A stretch of 64,000 nucleotides of DNA from UBA8337 sp038143435. GTDB lineage: Bacteria; Pseudomonadota; Alphaproteobacteria; RS24. A model generated the notes under the pieces. That model searched no databases. It was not told the DNA's origin and saw only the letters and a program-made list of their open reading frames with translations. Numbering within the stretch: position 1 is the first letter of the stretch; each line of letters starts with the position of its first letter. A program made the position numbers and the translations under genes. The stretch lies in assembly GCA_038143435.1 (NCBI GenBank), contig JAYQLX010000002.1:161004-225003 (forward strand), read 5' to 3'. Below, piece by piece: positions 56,317-64,000 of this stretch.

Positions 56317-56847
56317 ATGACCGTCTACGCTTTGGGTGACCGCACACCGACATTTCCCGAAAGCGGCAATTATTGGGTTGCCCCTGATGCACAAGTCATG
56401 GGCGCCATTATTCTCGAAGAAAATGCCAGTGTTTGGTTCGGTGCGGTGCTGCGCGGCGATAATGAACCGATTACCATTGGCGTAAACTCCAATGTGCAAG
56501 ACGGCTCGGTGATGCATACCGATATCGGTTTTCCACTGACGCTTGGCAAAAATGTGACAATCGGCCATCAGGCCATGCTGCATGGCTGCACGGTCGGCGA
56601 TAATTCACTTATCGGCATTGGCGCAACCATATTGAATGGCGCGAAAATCGGCAAAAATTGCCTCATTGGTGCGCATGCGCTGGTCGGTGAAGGCAAGGAA
56701 ATTCCCGATAACTCAATGGTGCTCGGCATGCCCGGCAAAGTGGTGCGCGAGCTGGATGAGAATAATGAGAAAATCATGATTGCTTCGGCAGAACATTACG
56801 TCGAAAACTGGAAGCGCTATCAGCGCGATTTGAAAGAGGTTGGATAA
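56317..56847 (+). CDS. Gamma carbonic anhydrase family protein
   Basis: 176-residue left-handed beta-helix protein of the YrdA/CaiE/PaaY type. Metal histidines lie in VMHTDIG (one) and TIGHQAMLHGC (two); RGDNEPITIG is the helix-capping motif. Activity may be carbonic anhydrase or thioesterase-associated. GGGAGG precedes the ATG. The next gene starts directly after its stop, so it heads an operon. Confidence 0.9.
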   Translation: MTVYALGDRTPTFPESGNYWVAPDAQVMGAIILEENASVWFGAVLRGDNEPITIGVNSNVQDGSVMHTDIGFPLTLGKNVTIGHQAMLHGCTVGDNSLIGIGATILNGAKIGKNCLIGAHALVGEGKEIPDNSMVLGMPGKVVRELDENNEKIMIASAEHYVENWKRYQRDLKEVG

Positions 56848-58488
56848 ATGATTGAGACGGTCGATTATATTATTGTCGGCGCCGGAAGCGCCGGTTGTGT
56901 ACTCGCCGCGCGTTTGAGCGAAGATGAAAGCAATTCGGTCATGCTGCTGGAAGCCGGTGGCAAAGACAAAAACCTGTTTATTCATATGCCCGCCGGATAT
57001 TCGCAATTAGTGCCGGAGCGCAATGACCAGAATTACGGCTTTGAAACCGAGGCCGAGCCCAATTTGGGCGGGCGGCAAATGTATTGGCCGCGTGGGCGCG
57101 GCTGGGGCGGCTCATCGTCGATTAATGCAATGGTTTATATTCGCGGCAATGCTTATGACTATGACCATTGGAGCCAGCTCGGCAATCAGGGCTGGTCTTA
57201 TGAAAGCGTGCTGCCCTATTTCAAACGGGCGGAAGATTTTTCCGGCGATGGCGATGAAGAATATCATGGCACGGGCGGCCCGCTCAGCGTGCAAAAATCC
57301 AATCGCGAAAATGATGAATTGCTCGACGTGTTTGTCGAGGCCGGTCAGCAAGCAGGTATTCCTTTCACCAAAGATTTCAACGGCAAAAGCCAAGAGGGCG
57401 TGTCGCGCTATGAGCATACGATACGCGGCTCCAAGCGGTGCAGCGCCGCGCGCGGTTATTTGCATCCGGCACTGAACCGCAAAAAATTGCACACCGAAAC
57501 TGATGTGACGGTCGATTGCGTCGAATTCGAAGGCAAAAAAGCAGTCGGAGTCAGCTTCAGCAAAAAAGGCAAAAGCTTCACCGTGCGAGCCGATAAAGAA
57601 GTTATTTTGTCGGCCGGCGCGCTCAATTCGCCGCAAATTCTGCTGCGCAGCGGTGTTGGCCCGGCCGATGAAATCAAGCCGCATGGGCTCGAAATGGTGC
57701 ATGAATTGCGCGGTGTCGGGCAAAACCTGCAAGACCATCTCGGCGTGGTCAGCCAGTTTGAATGCACCCAGCCCGTCACCTTGCACCGCTCTGCTGTCTG
57801 GTGGCGCACGCAATTGGCCGGTATGCAGTATTTGTTTTTTGGCAAGGGTGATGCTTCTTTCCCACCGACGGCGGCAGGCGCGTTTTTCAAATCCAGCGAA
57901 GAAAAAGCGGTTTGCGATATGCAAATTCACTATGTCTCGGTTGCCGTGCCGGATGTGCATGGGCGCGCAGACATTCCGACCTCGCACGGCTTTTCGTCAA
58001 TCGTTTATGGCTGTCGCCCCGAAAGTCGCGGCCATTTGACCTTGAAAACGGCAAGCCCTGACGACCCACCGGCGATTTACCCGAATTATCTCTCCGCCGA
58101 GCAAGATATTGTCGATATTCGCAACGGCTATCGCAAAACGCGCGATATTTTCATGCAAAAAGCCTTTGATCCTTATCGCGGTGCGCAGATGAAGCCGTCA
58201 TCTGACGTTAATGTCGACAATGATGACGAGTTGGATGCATGGATACGCGCTACGGGTGAAACGCTTTATCACCCTGTCGGCACTTGCAAAATGGGCAGCG
58301 ATGATATGGCGGTGACCAATGAGCACGGCCAAGTGCAAGGGCTTGAAGGCCTGCGCGTGGTTGATGCCTCGCTCATGCCGACGCTGATTAGCGGTAACAC
58401 CAATGCGCCGACCATTATGATGGCGGAGAAAATTTCCGACCATATTCGTGGCAAGAGCTTTCTGCCGGCGCAGCAAGTGAGCGCATAA
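56848..58488 (+). CDS. GMC oxidoreductase (choline dehydrogenase-like)
   Basis: 546-residue FAD enzyme. Marks are VDYIIVGAGSAGCVLAARL (FAD loop), PRGRGWGGSSSINAMVYIRG (GMC signature 1), SAGALNSPQILLRSGVG (signature 2) and the catalytic His in LYHPVGTCKMG. It oxidises an alcohol to an aldehyde; choline is only one possibility because no betaine aldehyde dehydrogenase is nearby. No gaps to its neighbours. Confidence 0.92.
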   Translation: MIETVDYIIVGAGSAGCVLAARLSEDESNSVMLLEAGGKDKNLFIHMPAGYSQLVPERNDQNYGFETEAEPNLGGRQMYWPRGRGWGGSSSINAMVYIRGNAYDYDHWSQLGNQGWSYESVLPYFKRAEDFSGDGDEEYHGTGGPLSVQKSNRENDELLDVFVEAGQQAGIPFTKDFNGKSQEGVSRYEHTIRGSKRCSAARGYLHPALNRKKLHTETDVTVDCVEFEGKKAVGVSFSKKGKSFTVRADKEVILSAGALNSPQILLRSGVGPADEIKPHGLEMVHELRGVGQNLQDHLGVVSQFECTQPVTLHRSAVWWRTQLAGMQYLFFGKGDASFPPTAAGAFFKSSEEKAVCDMQIHYVSVAVPDVHGRADIPTSHGFSSIVYGCRPESRGHLTLKTASPDDPPAIYPNYLSAEQDIVDIRNGYRKTRDIFMQKAFDPYRGAQMKPSSDVNVDNDDELDAWIRATGETLYHPVGTCKMGSDDMAVTNEHGQVQGLEGLRVVDASLMPTLISGNTNAPTIMMAEKISDHIRGKSFLPAQQVSA

Positions 58489-59094
58489 ATGGCCAAATTC
58501 GAGTTTTTCTTCGATATTTCGTCGCCCTGGACCTATCTCGCTTTTTCGCGGGTGGAAGAGGTGGCCGAACGGTGCGGTGTCGATATTGATTTCAAGCCGA
58601 TATTGGTGGGCGGCGTGTTCAATGCGGTCAATGAAACCGTTTATGAGGCGCGTTCCAATCCGCATCCGGTGAAAGGGCGTTATTACGTTAAGGATTTGCG
58701 CGATTGGGCCAAATTTTGCGATGTCCAAATAGGCCAGCCGCCGGTGTTTCCGCTGCCCGCTGCGGGCATTATGCGGGTTGCGCTTTTGGCGCAAGATGAG
58801 GGCAAGCTGGTGGCATTTTCCAAAGCGGCGTTTCATGCCTATTGGGGCGAGTTGAAAGACATCAGCCAGCCGGAAGAAATAACCGCTCTTTGCGAAACTG
58901 TGGGCATGGATGGCGCTGCCGTGTTGGCGGCCATGCAAACCGATGATGTGAAAGCGCGCCTGCGCGACAATACGCAAGAGCTTATCGAGCGCGGCGGTTT
59001 CGGCTCGCCGACCATGTTTGTCAATGAAACCGATATGTATTTCGGCAATGACCGCTTTGAATTGGTCGAAGCGGCCTTGAAAGCGGCAGGCTAG
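58489..59094 (+). CDS. 2-hydroxychromene-2-carboxylate isomerase-like (DsbA-fold)
   Basis: 201-residue protein of the kappa GST/HCCA isomerase group. The glutathione-site Ser is in FFFDISSPWTYLA, and GFGSPTMFVN is the cis-Pro loop. Family members isomerise hydroxychromene carboxylates in aromatic degradation or act as glutathione transferases. The start directly follows the GMC stop. Confidence 0.9.
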   Translation: MAKFEFFFDISSPWTYLAFSRVEEVAERCGVDIDFKPILVGGVFNAVNETVYEARSNPHPVKGRYYVKDLRDWAKFCDVQIGQPPVFPLPAAGIMRVALLAQDEGKLVAFSKAAFHAYWGELKDISQPEEITALCETVGMDGAAVLAAMQTDDVKARLRDNTQELIERGGFGSPTMFVNETDMYFGNDRFELVEAALKAAG

Positions 59095-59097
59095 GGC

Positions 59098-59882
59098 GTG
59101 AGCAGAAAGAAGAACAGAGCGAAAAGCAGCCCATATTGCGCGCCCCGCCCGTGGTGCTGATTTTGCTGGCCCTCTTATTGGGCTTTCATCTCTTGTCCGT
59201 ATTTGGCGGCACCGCTTTGCGCGTCGAATTGATTGTCGCGCTGGGGCTGTTTCCGGCGCGGTTTTTTGCCGAAGGGCTGGGCGGCTTGCCGGGTGGGTGG
59301 GTGCAGGGCGTAGTCAATCTGTTCAGCCACTCCTTGCTGCATGGCAGTTGGACGCATGTGATTTTGAACGGCGTCTGGCTGCTGGCTTTCGGCGCGCCGG
59401 TGGCCAAACGGCTGGGCCCGCGCAAATTCATGTTTCTGTTTATGGTCTGCGTGATGGTGGGCGGCTTCGGGCAGATTTTCGTTGCTGATGTGAGCGGCTA
59501 TCTCATTCCGATTATCGGCGCTTCGGGCGGCGTTGCCGGTCTGATGGGCGCGGCCTCCCGCTTTGCCTTTTCCGATGTGCGTTGGCTTGACCCCAATGCA
59601 CAACAGCCGGGGCGGCGACTGCTGCATTTGAGCGATGTGCCGCGCCGCCGACCGGTTATGCTGTTTATCGCCATTTGGCTGATAATGAACCTCGTCTTCG
59701 GCCTGCTCGGGCCCTATGGCATGGCCAATCCGGGCGGGGCGGCGGTCAATATTGCTTGGGTCGCCCATTTGGGCGGTTTTCTGGCCGGTCTTTTGCTTAT
59801 CGGCCTATTGGAAAAGCCGCCGCTTTCCGCCTCCGGCGGGCCCGGCCATGTCGATTATGGCGAGTGGAAAAACCGCAAATAA
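59098..59882 (+). CDS. Rhomboid family intramembrane serine protease (probable frameshift near start)
   Basis: About 261 residues and six helices. The catalytic Ser lies in PIIGASGGVAGLMG (GxSG), the His in WVAHLGGFLAG, and HSLLHGSWTHVILN is helix 2. As read, the frame opens at TTG 59136. A GTG at 59098 in another frame gives a basic N-terminus (MSRKKNRAKSSP) that would join to ILRAPPVVLILL if one C is added to the CCC run 59130-59132. That makes a more natural start, 3 bp after the isomerase gene. Confidence 0.83.
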
Positions 59883-59952
59883 CAGCCATTTTTATCGAGT
59901 GACTTGCAAACTGCGTCATCCTGCCGCATGCTGAAGGCGAAAGGACAGGCCA

Positions 59953-60384
59953 ATGACAATACAAGCCATTTTGAAAAATAAAGGTGCTGAGGTTGTCGCC
60001 ATTGATGCGGCGCATCAGGTGGCCGAGGCCGTGCGCATTATGGATAAACGGCAAATCGGCGCGCTGGTGGTCACCGGGCAGGGCGAAGACTGTTCCGGCA
60101 TTTTTACCGAGCGCGACGTGATGCGCGCGCTGGCCCGCAATGGCACGCATATTTTGGAAGATGCGGTGGGTAAACATATGACTGATCGCCCGCAAAGCAT
60201 TTTGCCGACGACATCGGTTGAAGAGGCTATGGAAATCATGACCGAGCGCCGCTTTCGGCATTTGCCGGTGATGACCGGCACCACTCTGTGCGGCATTGTT
60301 TCCATCGGTGATTTGGTTAATTACCGCATCCACCAAAGCGAAATGGAAGCCAGCGCGCTGAAGGAATATATCGCTACAGGTTAG
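59953..60384 (+). CDS. CBS domain-pair protein
   Basis: 143-residue protein formed of two CBS motifs: GAEVVAIDAAHQVAEAVRIM...IGALVV with FTERDVMRAL, and VEEAMEIMTERRFRHLPVM...GIVSIGDL. These bind adenosine nucleotides and act as energy sensors. The partner is unknown. An AAAGGACAGG-type site lies before the ATG. It ends 3 bp from the convergent hisI. Confidence 0.9.
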   Translation: MTIQAILKNKGAEVVAIDAAHQVAEAVRIMDKRQIGALVVTGQGEDCSGIFTERDVMRALARNGTHILEDAVGKHMTDRPQSILPTTSVEEAMEIMTERRFRHLPVMTGTTLCGIVSIGDLVNYRIHQSEMEASALKEYIATG

Positions 60385-60387
60385 AGC

Positions 60388-60865
60388 CTAAAGCTTGGTC
60401 GGATTGGGCGCGTCGCCATATACGTCGAGCGGGTCGAAGACTTTCTCGTCTTCCTCATAAGTCAGCGTAACCGGCGCATCGGGCAGCGCGCCCGTCGGCA
60501 AAGAGCGATAAAAGCACGAGCGATAGCCGACATGGCAGCTCGCGCCATTGCCGCCAACCTGCACGCGCAGCCACACGCAATCTTGGTCATCATCAATGCG
60601 CATTTCCGCAATATGCTTGCACCAGACCGCTGGTTGCACCTTTGTGCCAAATCGCCTCGCGCGAGCGCGACCAATAATGCGCTTCGCCGCTGGCAATGGT
60701 CTTTTTCAGCGCTTCTTCATTCATATAGCCATGCATCAGCAATTCACCGCTGGCAAAATCTGTGGTGACAACAGGAATAAGGCCATTGGCGTCAAATTTC
60801 GGCGCCAGCACATGGCCTTCTTCAACCTGTTCTACGGTTTCGCGCGGTGCAAAAGGACCTGTCAT
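60388..60865 (-). CDS. hisI: Phosphoribosyl-AMP cyclohydrolase (one frameshift)
   Basis: About 158 residues after repair; third step of histidine synthesis. Marks are MNEEALKKTIASGEAHYWSRSR, IWHKGATSG and the zinc cysteines in ASCHVGYRSCFYR. The metal loop reads RIDDDQDC where many bacteria have DCDGD. One extra base near 60616 breaks the frame; removing it gives GLVQHIAEMRIDDD. It lies 35 bp after folE, with a hairpin in between. Confidence 0.9.
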
Positions 60866-60870
60866 AATAA

Positions 60871-60891
60871 ACCCTCTAAAAAGTTGAGGGT
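60871..60891 (-). terminator. Hairpin between folE and hisI
   Basis: ACCCTC and GAGGGT pair around a 9-base loop. On the minus strand the stem is followed by TTTATT. It sits in the 35-bp gap just before the hisI start and could partly end folE transcripts or affect hisI translation. Confidence 0.5.
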
Positions 60892-60900
60892 CTTATAGAC

Positions 60901-61528
60901 CTAGCTGTTAATCATGGCAAGGAAGCGCGCTTCCATTTTCGGGTCTTCGGCAAACACACCGGTAAATTGCGTGGTGATGGTGGCCACATCGGGCTTTCTG
61001 ATGCCGCGTGTCGTCATGCATTGGTGCTTGGCATCGACCAAAATGGCAATACCGGCCGGTTCCATGACGCGCTGAATGCAATCGACGATTTGCGCCGTCA
61101 TGGTTTCCTGCGTTTGCAGACGTTTGGCGAAAATCTCAATCACCCGCGCCAATTTGGAAATGCCGACAACCTTATCGACCGGCATATAGGCGATGTGCAC
61201 TTTGCCCAAAATCGCCACCATATGGTGCTCGCAATGGCTTTCCAGCGCAATGTCGCGCAGCATGACCATATCGTCATAGCCTTCGACATCCTCAAAAGTG
61301 CGTCCCAGAACTTCTTCCGGATCTTCGTCATAGCCGGCAAAAAATTCGGTGATAGGCATTGACCACACGCTTTGGCGTGTCGACCAGCCCTTCGCGGTCC
61401 GGATTGTCTCCGGCCCAAGAAATAAGTGTGCGAACCGCTGCTTCAGCTTCCTCGCGTGAAGGTTTATCCACTTTAACGTCCCGTTCCCTAATCATCGGCG
61501 TTTTACTGCCGTCAACTCTTGCGTCCAT
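60901..61528 (-). CDS. folE: GTP cyclohydrolase I (one frameshift)
   Basis: About 208 residues after repair; opens GTP to dihydroneopterin triphosphate, the first step to folate and queuosine. Marks are DTPKRVVNAY, ESHCEHHMVAILGKVHIAYMP (zinc Cys and His), VVGISKLARV and DAKHQCMTTRGI. One extra base near 61351 splits it; removing it gives NAYTEFFAGYDEDP. GAGG precedes the ATG. Confidence 0.92.
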
Positions 61529-61871
61529 TTTAGCCTCACCCTACGGGGAATACGCCCCGGTATTCGTCAGGCACGCTGTATGCCTAAATGTATTCATGGC
61601 CCCAGCAGTCATGGCCTTATGCCATGATACGATGGATCCGCCGCCACATAAAATACGCACAAGGTTTTGCATTGATGCAAACGCGCTATTGCTTATTACT
61701 CAGAATTTGCAAAGCGGTAAACATTACCTCGCGCGACGGGTCAGGTGACATCCGGTCGCAGCCACATGTTTTACGCTTTAATAATAGGCCAGAATTGAGT
61801 AAATTACCAGTTAAACCGAGAAATCCGCAAAAGCGCTTGCTGGCTTTGGGGCGCGGCAGTATTGTGCGCGC
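61529..61871. promoter_or_regulatory. Divergent region between folE and cysS with a palindrome
   Basis: This 343-bp non-coding stretch holds a perfect inverted repeat, TTTGCAT-TG-ATGCAAA (61666-61681), a plausible operator, and a GC hairpin near 61552-61570 (CGGGG...CCCCG). Promoters for both genes must lie here, but no boxes were assigned. A plus-strand frame over 61588-61950 has no ribosome site and is not called. Confidence 0.4.
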
Positions 61872-63234
61872 ATGGACAGCCAGCTTGTTTTACACAATAG
61901 CCAATCGCGGCAAAAAGAGGTTTTTGTGCCGCAAAACCCGGCCCGCGTGACGATTTATGTATGCGGGCCAACTGTTTACGGCGCGTGCCATATCGGTAAT
62001 TTTCGCCCCGCTGTAGTGTTTGATGTGCTGGTGCGGCTGCTGCGCGCGCGCTACCCGCAAGTGGTCTATGCGCGCAATATTACCGACATTGACGATAAAA
62101 TTAACGCCAAAGCGGCCGAAGAGGACGTTGATATTTCCGAAATTTCCGCTCGTTTTCACAAAAAATACCTCGAAGATATTGCCCAAATCGGCGTTTTGCC
62201 GCCCGATATTGAGCCTTTCGCCACCGGCCATATGGGCGAAATGCAAGCCATGATAAGCGGTCTGATTGCCAGCAATCACGCTTATGAGGCAGAAGGTCAT
62301 GTGTTGTTTGATGTGACGAAAGACGGCGAATATGGCGGCCTGTCGGGGCGCTCGCAAGACGATATGCTGGCCGGTGCGCGCGTTGAGGTGGCACCCTATA
62401 AGAAAAACCCCGGCGATTTTGTGCTGTGGAAGCCATCAACCGACGCGCAGCCGGGCTGGGACAGCGTCTGGGGGCGCGGTCGCCCGGGCTGGCATATTGA
62501 ATGCTCGGCGATGATTGAAAAACATCTCGGCGAAACCATTGATATTCATGGCGGCGGGGCGGATTTGCAGTTTCCCCATCATGAAAATGAAGCGGCGCAA
62601 AGCCGCTGCGCCCATGCCGCGCCGCTGGCGCGCTATTGGCTGCATAATGGCATGCTGAATATTGGCGGCGAGAAAATGTCGAAATCGCTCGGCAATATAA
62701 TGGTGATGGATGATTTATTGGCGCAAGCACCGGGCGAAGCGGTGCGGCTGGCGTTATTGCAAGGTCATTATCGCCAAAGGCTCGATTTCACGCCCGATTT
62801 GCTGACCCAATCGACGAAAAACCTCGATCGCCTCTATGGCGCGCTGCGCGATGCAGCGCATGTTGAGGCGGCGGAGACGGATGCGCCCGAAGGTTTCATG
62901 GCGGCACTGTGCGATGATTTGAACACGCCGAAAGCTTTGGCCGAATTGTTTGCGCTGGCAAAGCGCGCTGATACGCCTAAAGGCAAAGGCGCATTGCTGG
63001 CGGCGGGCAGGCTGATGGGGCTGCTCGAGCAAAACCCGGAAGCGTGGTTTCGCCGCGCAAACCGCGGACGCTGATATTGATGCGGCGGCGGTGGAAGCGC
63101 TGATTGCCGAACGCGCGCAAGCGCGTGCCGATAAGGATTATGCGGCGGCCGATGCAGCGCGCGATAAGCTGACCGCGATGGGCGTGGCCATTGAAGACAC
63201 GGCAGACGGCACGATTTGGAAGCCCGCAAAATGA
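61872..63234 (+). CDS. cysS: Cysteinyl-tRNA synthetase (one frameshift)
   Basis: About 453 residues after repair. Class I marks are VCGPTVYGACHIGNFRP (HIGH site, zinc Cys), GWHIECSAM, DIHGGGADLQFPHHENE and GEKMSKSLGN (KMSKS). One extra base at about 63048-63051 breaks the frame after NPEAWF. Removing it gives AAQTADADIDAAAVEALIAERAQAR and a stop at 63232-63234. The start ATG 61872 has no strong ribosome site. Confidence 0.93.
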
Positions 63235-63264
63235 TGCCAAAACCATGATGCCGAAACCATGATG
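63231..63264 (+). repeat. 14-bp tandem repeat at the cysS/NifU-like junction
   Basis: ATGATGCCAAAACC (63231-63244) and ATGATGCCGAAACC (63245-63258) are followed by a third ATGATG (63259-63264), which is the start of the next gene. The first copy includes the cysS stop. The repeat unit is not a multiple of three, so copy changes shift the distance between the two genes. Confidence 0.75.
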
Positions 63265-63699
63265 AACGAACTTTATAATCAGCGCATTTTGAAGCTGGCG
63301 GCGGAAATTCCGCATATCGGCATGCTCGATACGCCGCAAGCGACGGCTGATGCCGTGTCGCGGCTGTGCGGCTCGAAAGTGCATGTCGAATTGAGCTTGG
63401 CCGAAGACAGCACGGGCAATGTGGTGGTTGCCGCTTTCGCGCATGAGGTCGAGGCCTGCGCGCTGGGGCAGGCCTCCAGCTCGGTCATGGCGCGGGAAAT
63501 TATCGGTTCAACCCCGCAAGAATTGCGCCAAATCGGCGCCACCATGCGCGCCATGCTGAAAGAAGAAGGCGCGCCGCCGACCGGACGCTGGGCCGACCTC
63601 GAAGTGCTGGAACCGGTGCGCGACTATAAAAACCGCCACGCCTCAACATTGCTCACCTTCGACGCGGTGGAAGACTGTTTGCAGCAATTGGGGGTTTAA
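63259..63699 (+). CDS. NifU/IscU-like Fe-S scaffold protein
   Basis: 146-residue protein with the NifU N-terminal fold. Two of the three usual cluster cysteines are present: C37 (RLCGSKV) and C67 (EACALGQASSSVM). At the third place (IscU HCS) the sequence is RHAST, with Ala128; another Cys, C140, lies nearby. This alphaproteobacterial subtype may bind clusters differently or have another role. It follows cysS by 24 bp across a tandem repeat. Confidence 0.82.
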   Translation: MMNELYNQRILKLAAEIPHIGMLDTPQATADAVSRLCGSKVHVELSLAEDSTGNVVVAAFAHEVEACALGQASSSVMAREIIGSTPQELRQIGATMRAMLKEEGAPPTGRWADLEVLEPVRDYKNRHASTLLTFDAVEDCLQQLGV

Positions 63700-64000
63700 A
63701 GCCCCAACACCGTCACCTTTACTTTCTTGGCTTTGCCGACTTCCACGCCCTCGGCGTCGCGAATGGCTTTTTTGATGGGCAAGAGATAGCTCTTGCGCTC
63801 TTTCGACGGAAACATGGAGGTTTGCCATTCGCTGCTGCCAATGCGCGCATTGACTTTCAGCGATTTGAAGCCGCGCTGCACATGTTTGGTAAAATGCTGG
63901 GCATGGTCGCTCATATCTTGCGGCATGGTGATGAACCACCAATCGGTCTTTTTGCCCGACCAGAGCCATACCTCGCCCTCAAACTCATATTCCAGCGTGT
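63696..64000 (-). CDS. DUF1905 family protein, 5' end outside window
   Basis: The frame is open from the right edge to a stop at 63696-63698, giving about 100 residues. It reads TLEYEFEGEVWLWSGKKTDW, then SMFPSKERKSYLLPIKKAI and VKVTVLGL at the end, which matches the DUF1905 beta-barrel domain found alone or in YdeI-like proteins. The function is unknown. It overlaps the end of the NifU-like gene by 4 bp on the opposite strand. Confidence 0.82.
   Translation of the reverse strand, partial: TLEYEFEGEVWLWSGKKTDWWFITMPQDMSDHAQHFTKHVQRGFKSLKVNARIGSSEWQTSMFPSKERKSYLLPIKKAIRDAEGVEVGKAKKVKVTVLGL

Noticed and set aside
1..64000. CRISPR arrays, insertion sequences, prophage or toxin-antitoxin genes
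   Set aside because: No regularly spaced repeats, transposase, integrase, phage or toxin proteins were seen on either strand.

Overview
The window is a 64 kb piece of an alphaproteobacterial chromosome, probably from a marine, light-using heterotroph. Signs of this are the order dksA-recA-alaS-icd, the cluster grxD-bolA-purLQSC-purB, the uvrC-pgsA pair, an alphaproteobacterial SOS box (GAAC-N7-GAAC) before recA, a DksA of the Cys-poor alpha type, and DUF3126, DUF1329 and DUF3604 proteins. A proteorhodopsin with a green-tuning Leu and a base composition near 50% GC (by eye) fit a SAR116-like or Parvibaculales-like lineage. The exact taxon is inference.

Layout. 1-7.3 kb: the end of a DUF3604 gene, a zinc ABC transporter (znuC-znuB), an NTF2-like protein, proteorhodopsin, a copper chaperone and a PQQ alcohol dehydrogenase with a C-terminal haem c domain. 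7.4-9.2 kb: a three-gene membrane operon with an ExbB/TolQ-like channel and two unrecognised partners, the best candidate here for an undescribed system. 9.2-14.6 kb: GPH-type symporter, D-aminoacylase-like amidohydrolase, DUF1329 protein and a methyltransferase. 14.7-17.9 kb: a glycosyltransferase and a methyltransferase/toroid fusion. 17.9-25.2 kb: epoxide-hydrolase-like protein, small secreted protein, Fur-like box, dipeptide epimerase, ferredoxin, chorismate mutase, pgsA, uvrC, an AT-rich gap with a DnaA box, folB and a pteridine-reductase-like SDR. 25.3-31.4 kb: uvrB, aspartate aminotransferase, a candidate structured RNA, and a VWA/MoxR pair. 31.6-46.8 kb is mostly core: dksA, recA, alaS, icd, trmJ, rpsD, grxD, bolA, purLQSC, purB, map and a CinA-like protein. 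46.8-49.8 kb: small secreted protein, MBL-fold lipoprotein, tRNA-Leu(UAA) with a duplicated 3' end, a hydrolase and a zinc-finger protein. 49.8-53.5 kb: a four-gene catabolic operon. 53.6-60.4 kb: cysE, SDR, DUF3126, a membrane protein, then gamma carbonic anhydrase, GMC oxidoreductase, HCCA isomerase, rhomboid and CBS genes in tight series. 60.4-64 kb: hisI-folE, cysS, a NifU-like scaffold and the end of a DUF1905 gene.

Sequence quality matters for reading this annotation. About 23 single-base frameshifts interrupt 17 otherwise well-conserved genes, including uvrB, uvrC, alaS, cysS and folE. Most lie in short homopolymers, with both gains and losses, and some are compensating pairs. They look like sequencing or assembly errors rather than gene decay. 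Affected genes are given as one CDS across the break, with the break position stated.

No insertion sequence, prophage, CRISPR array, rRNA or restriction system was seen.
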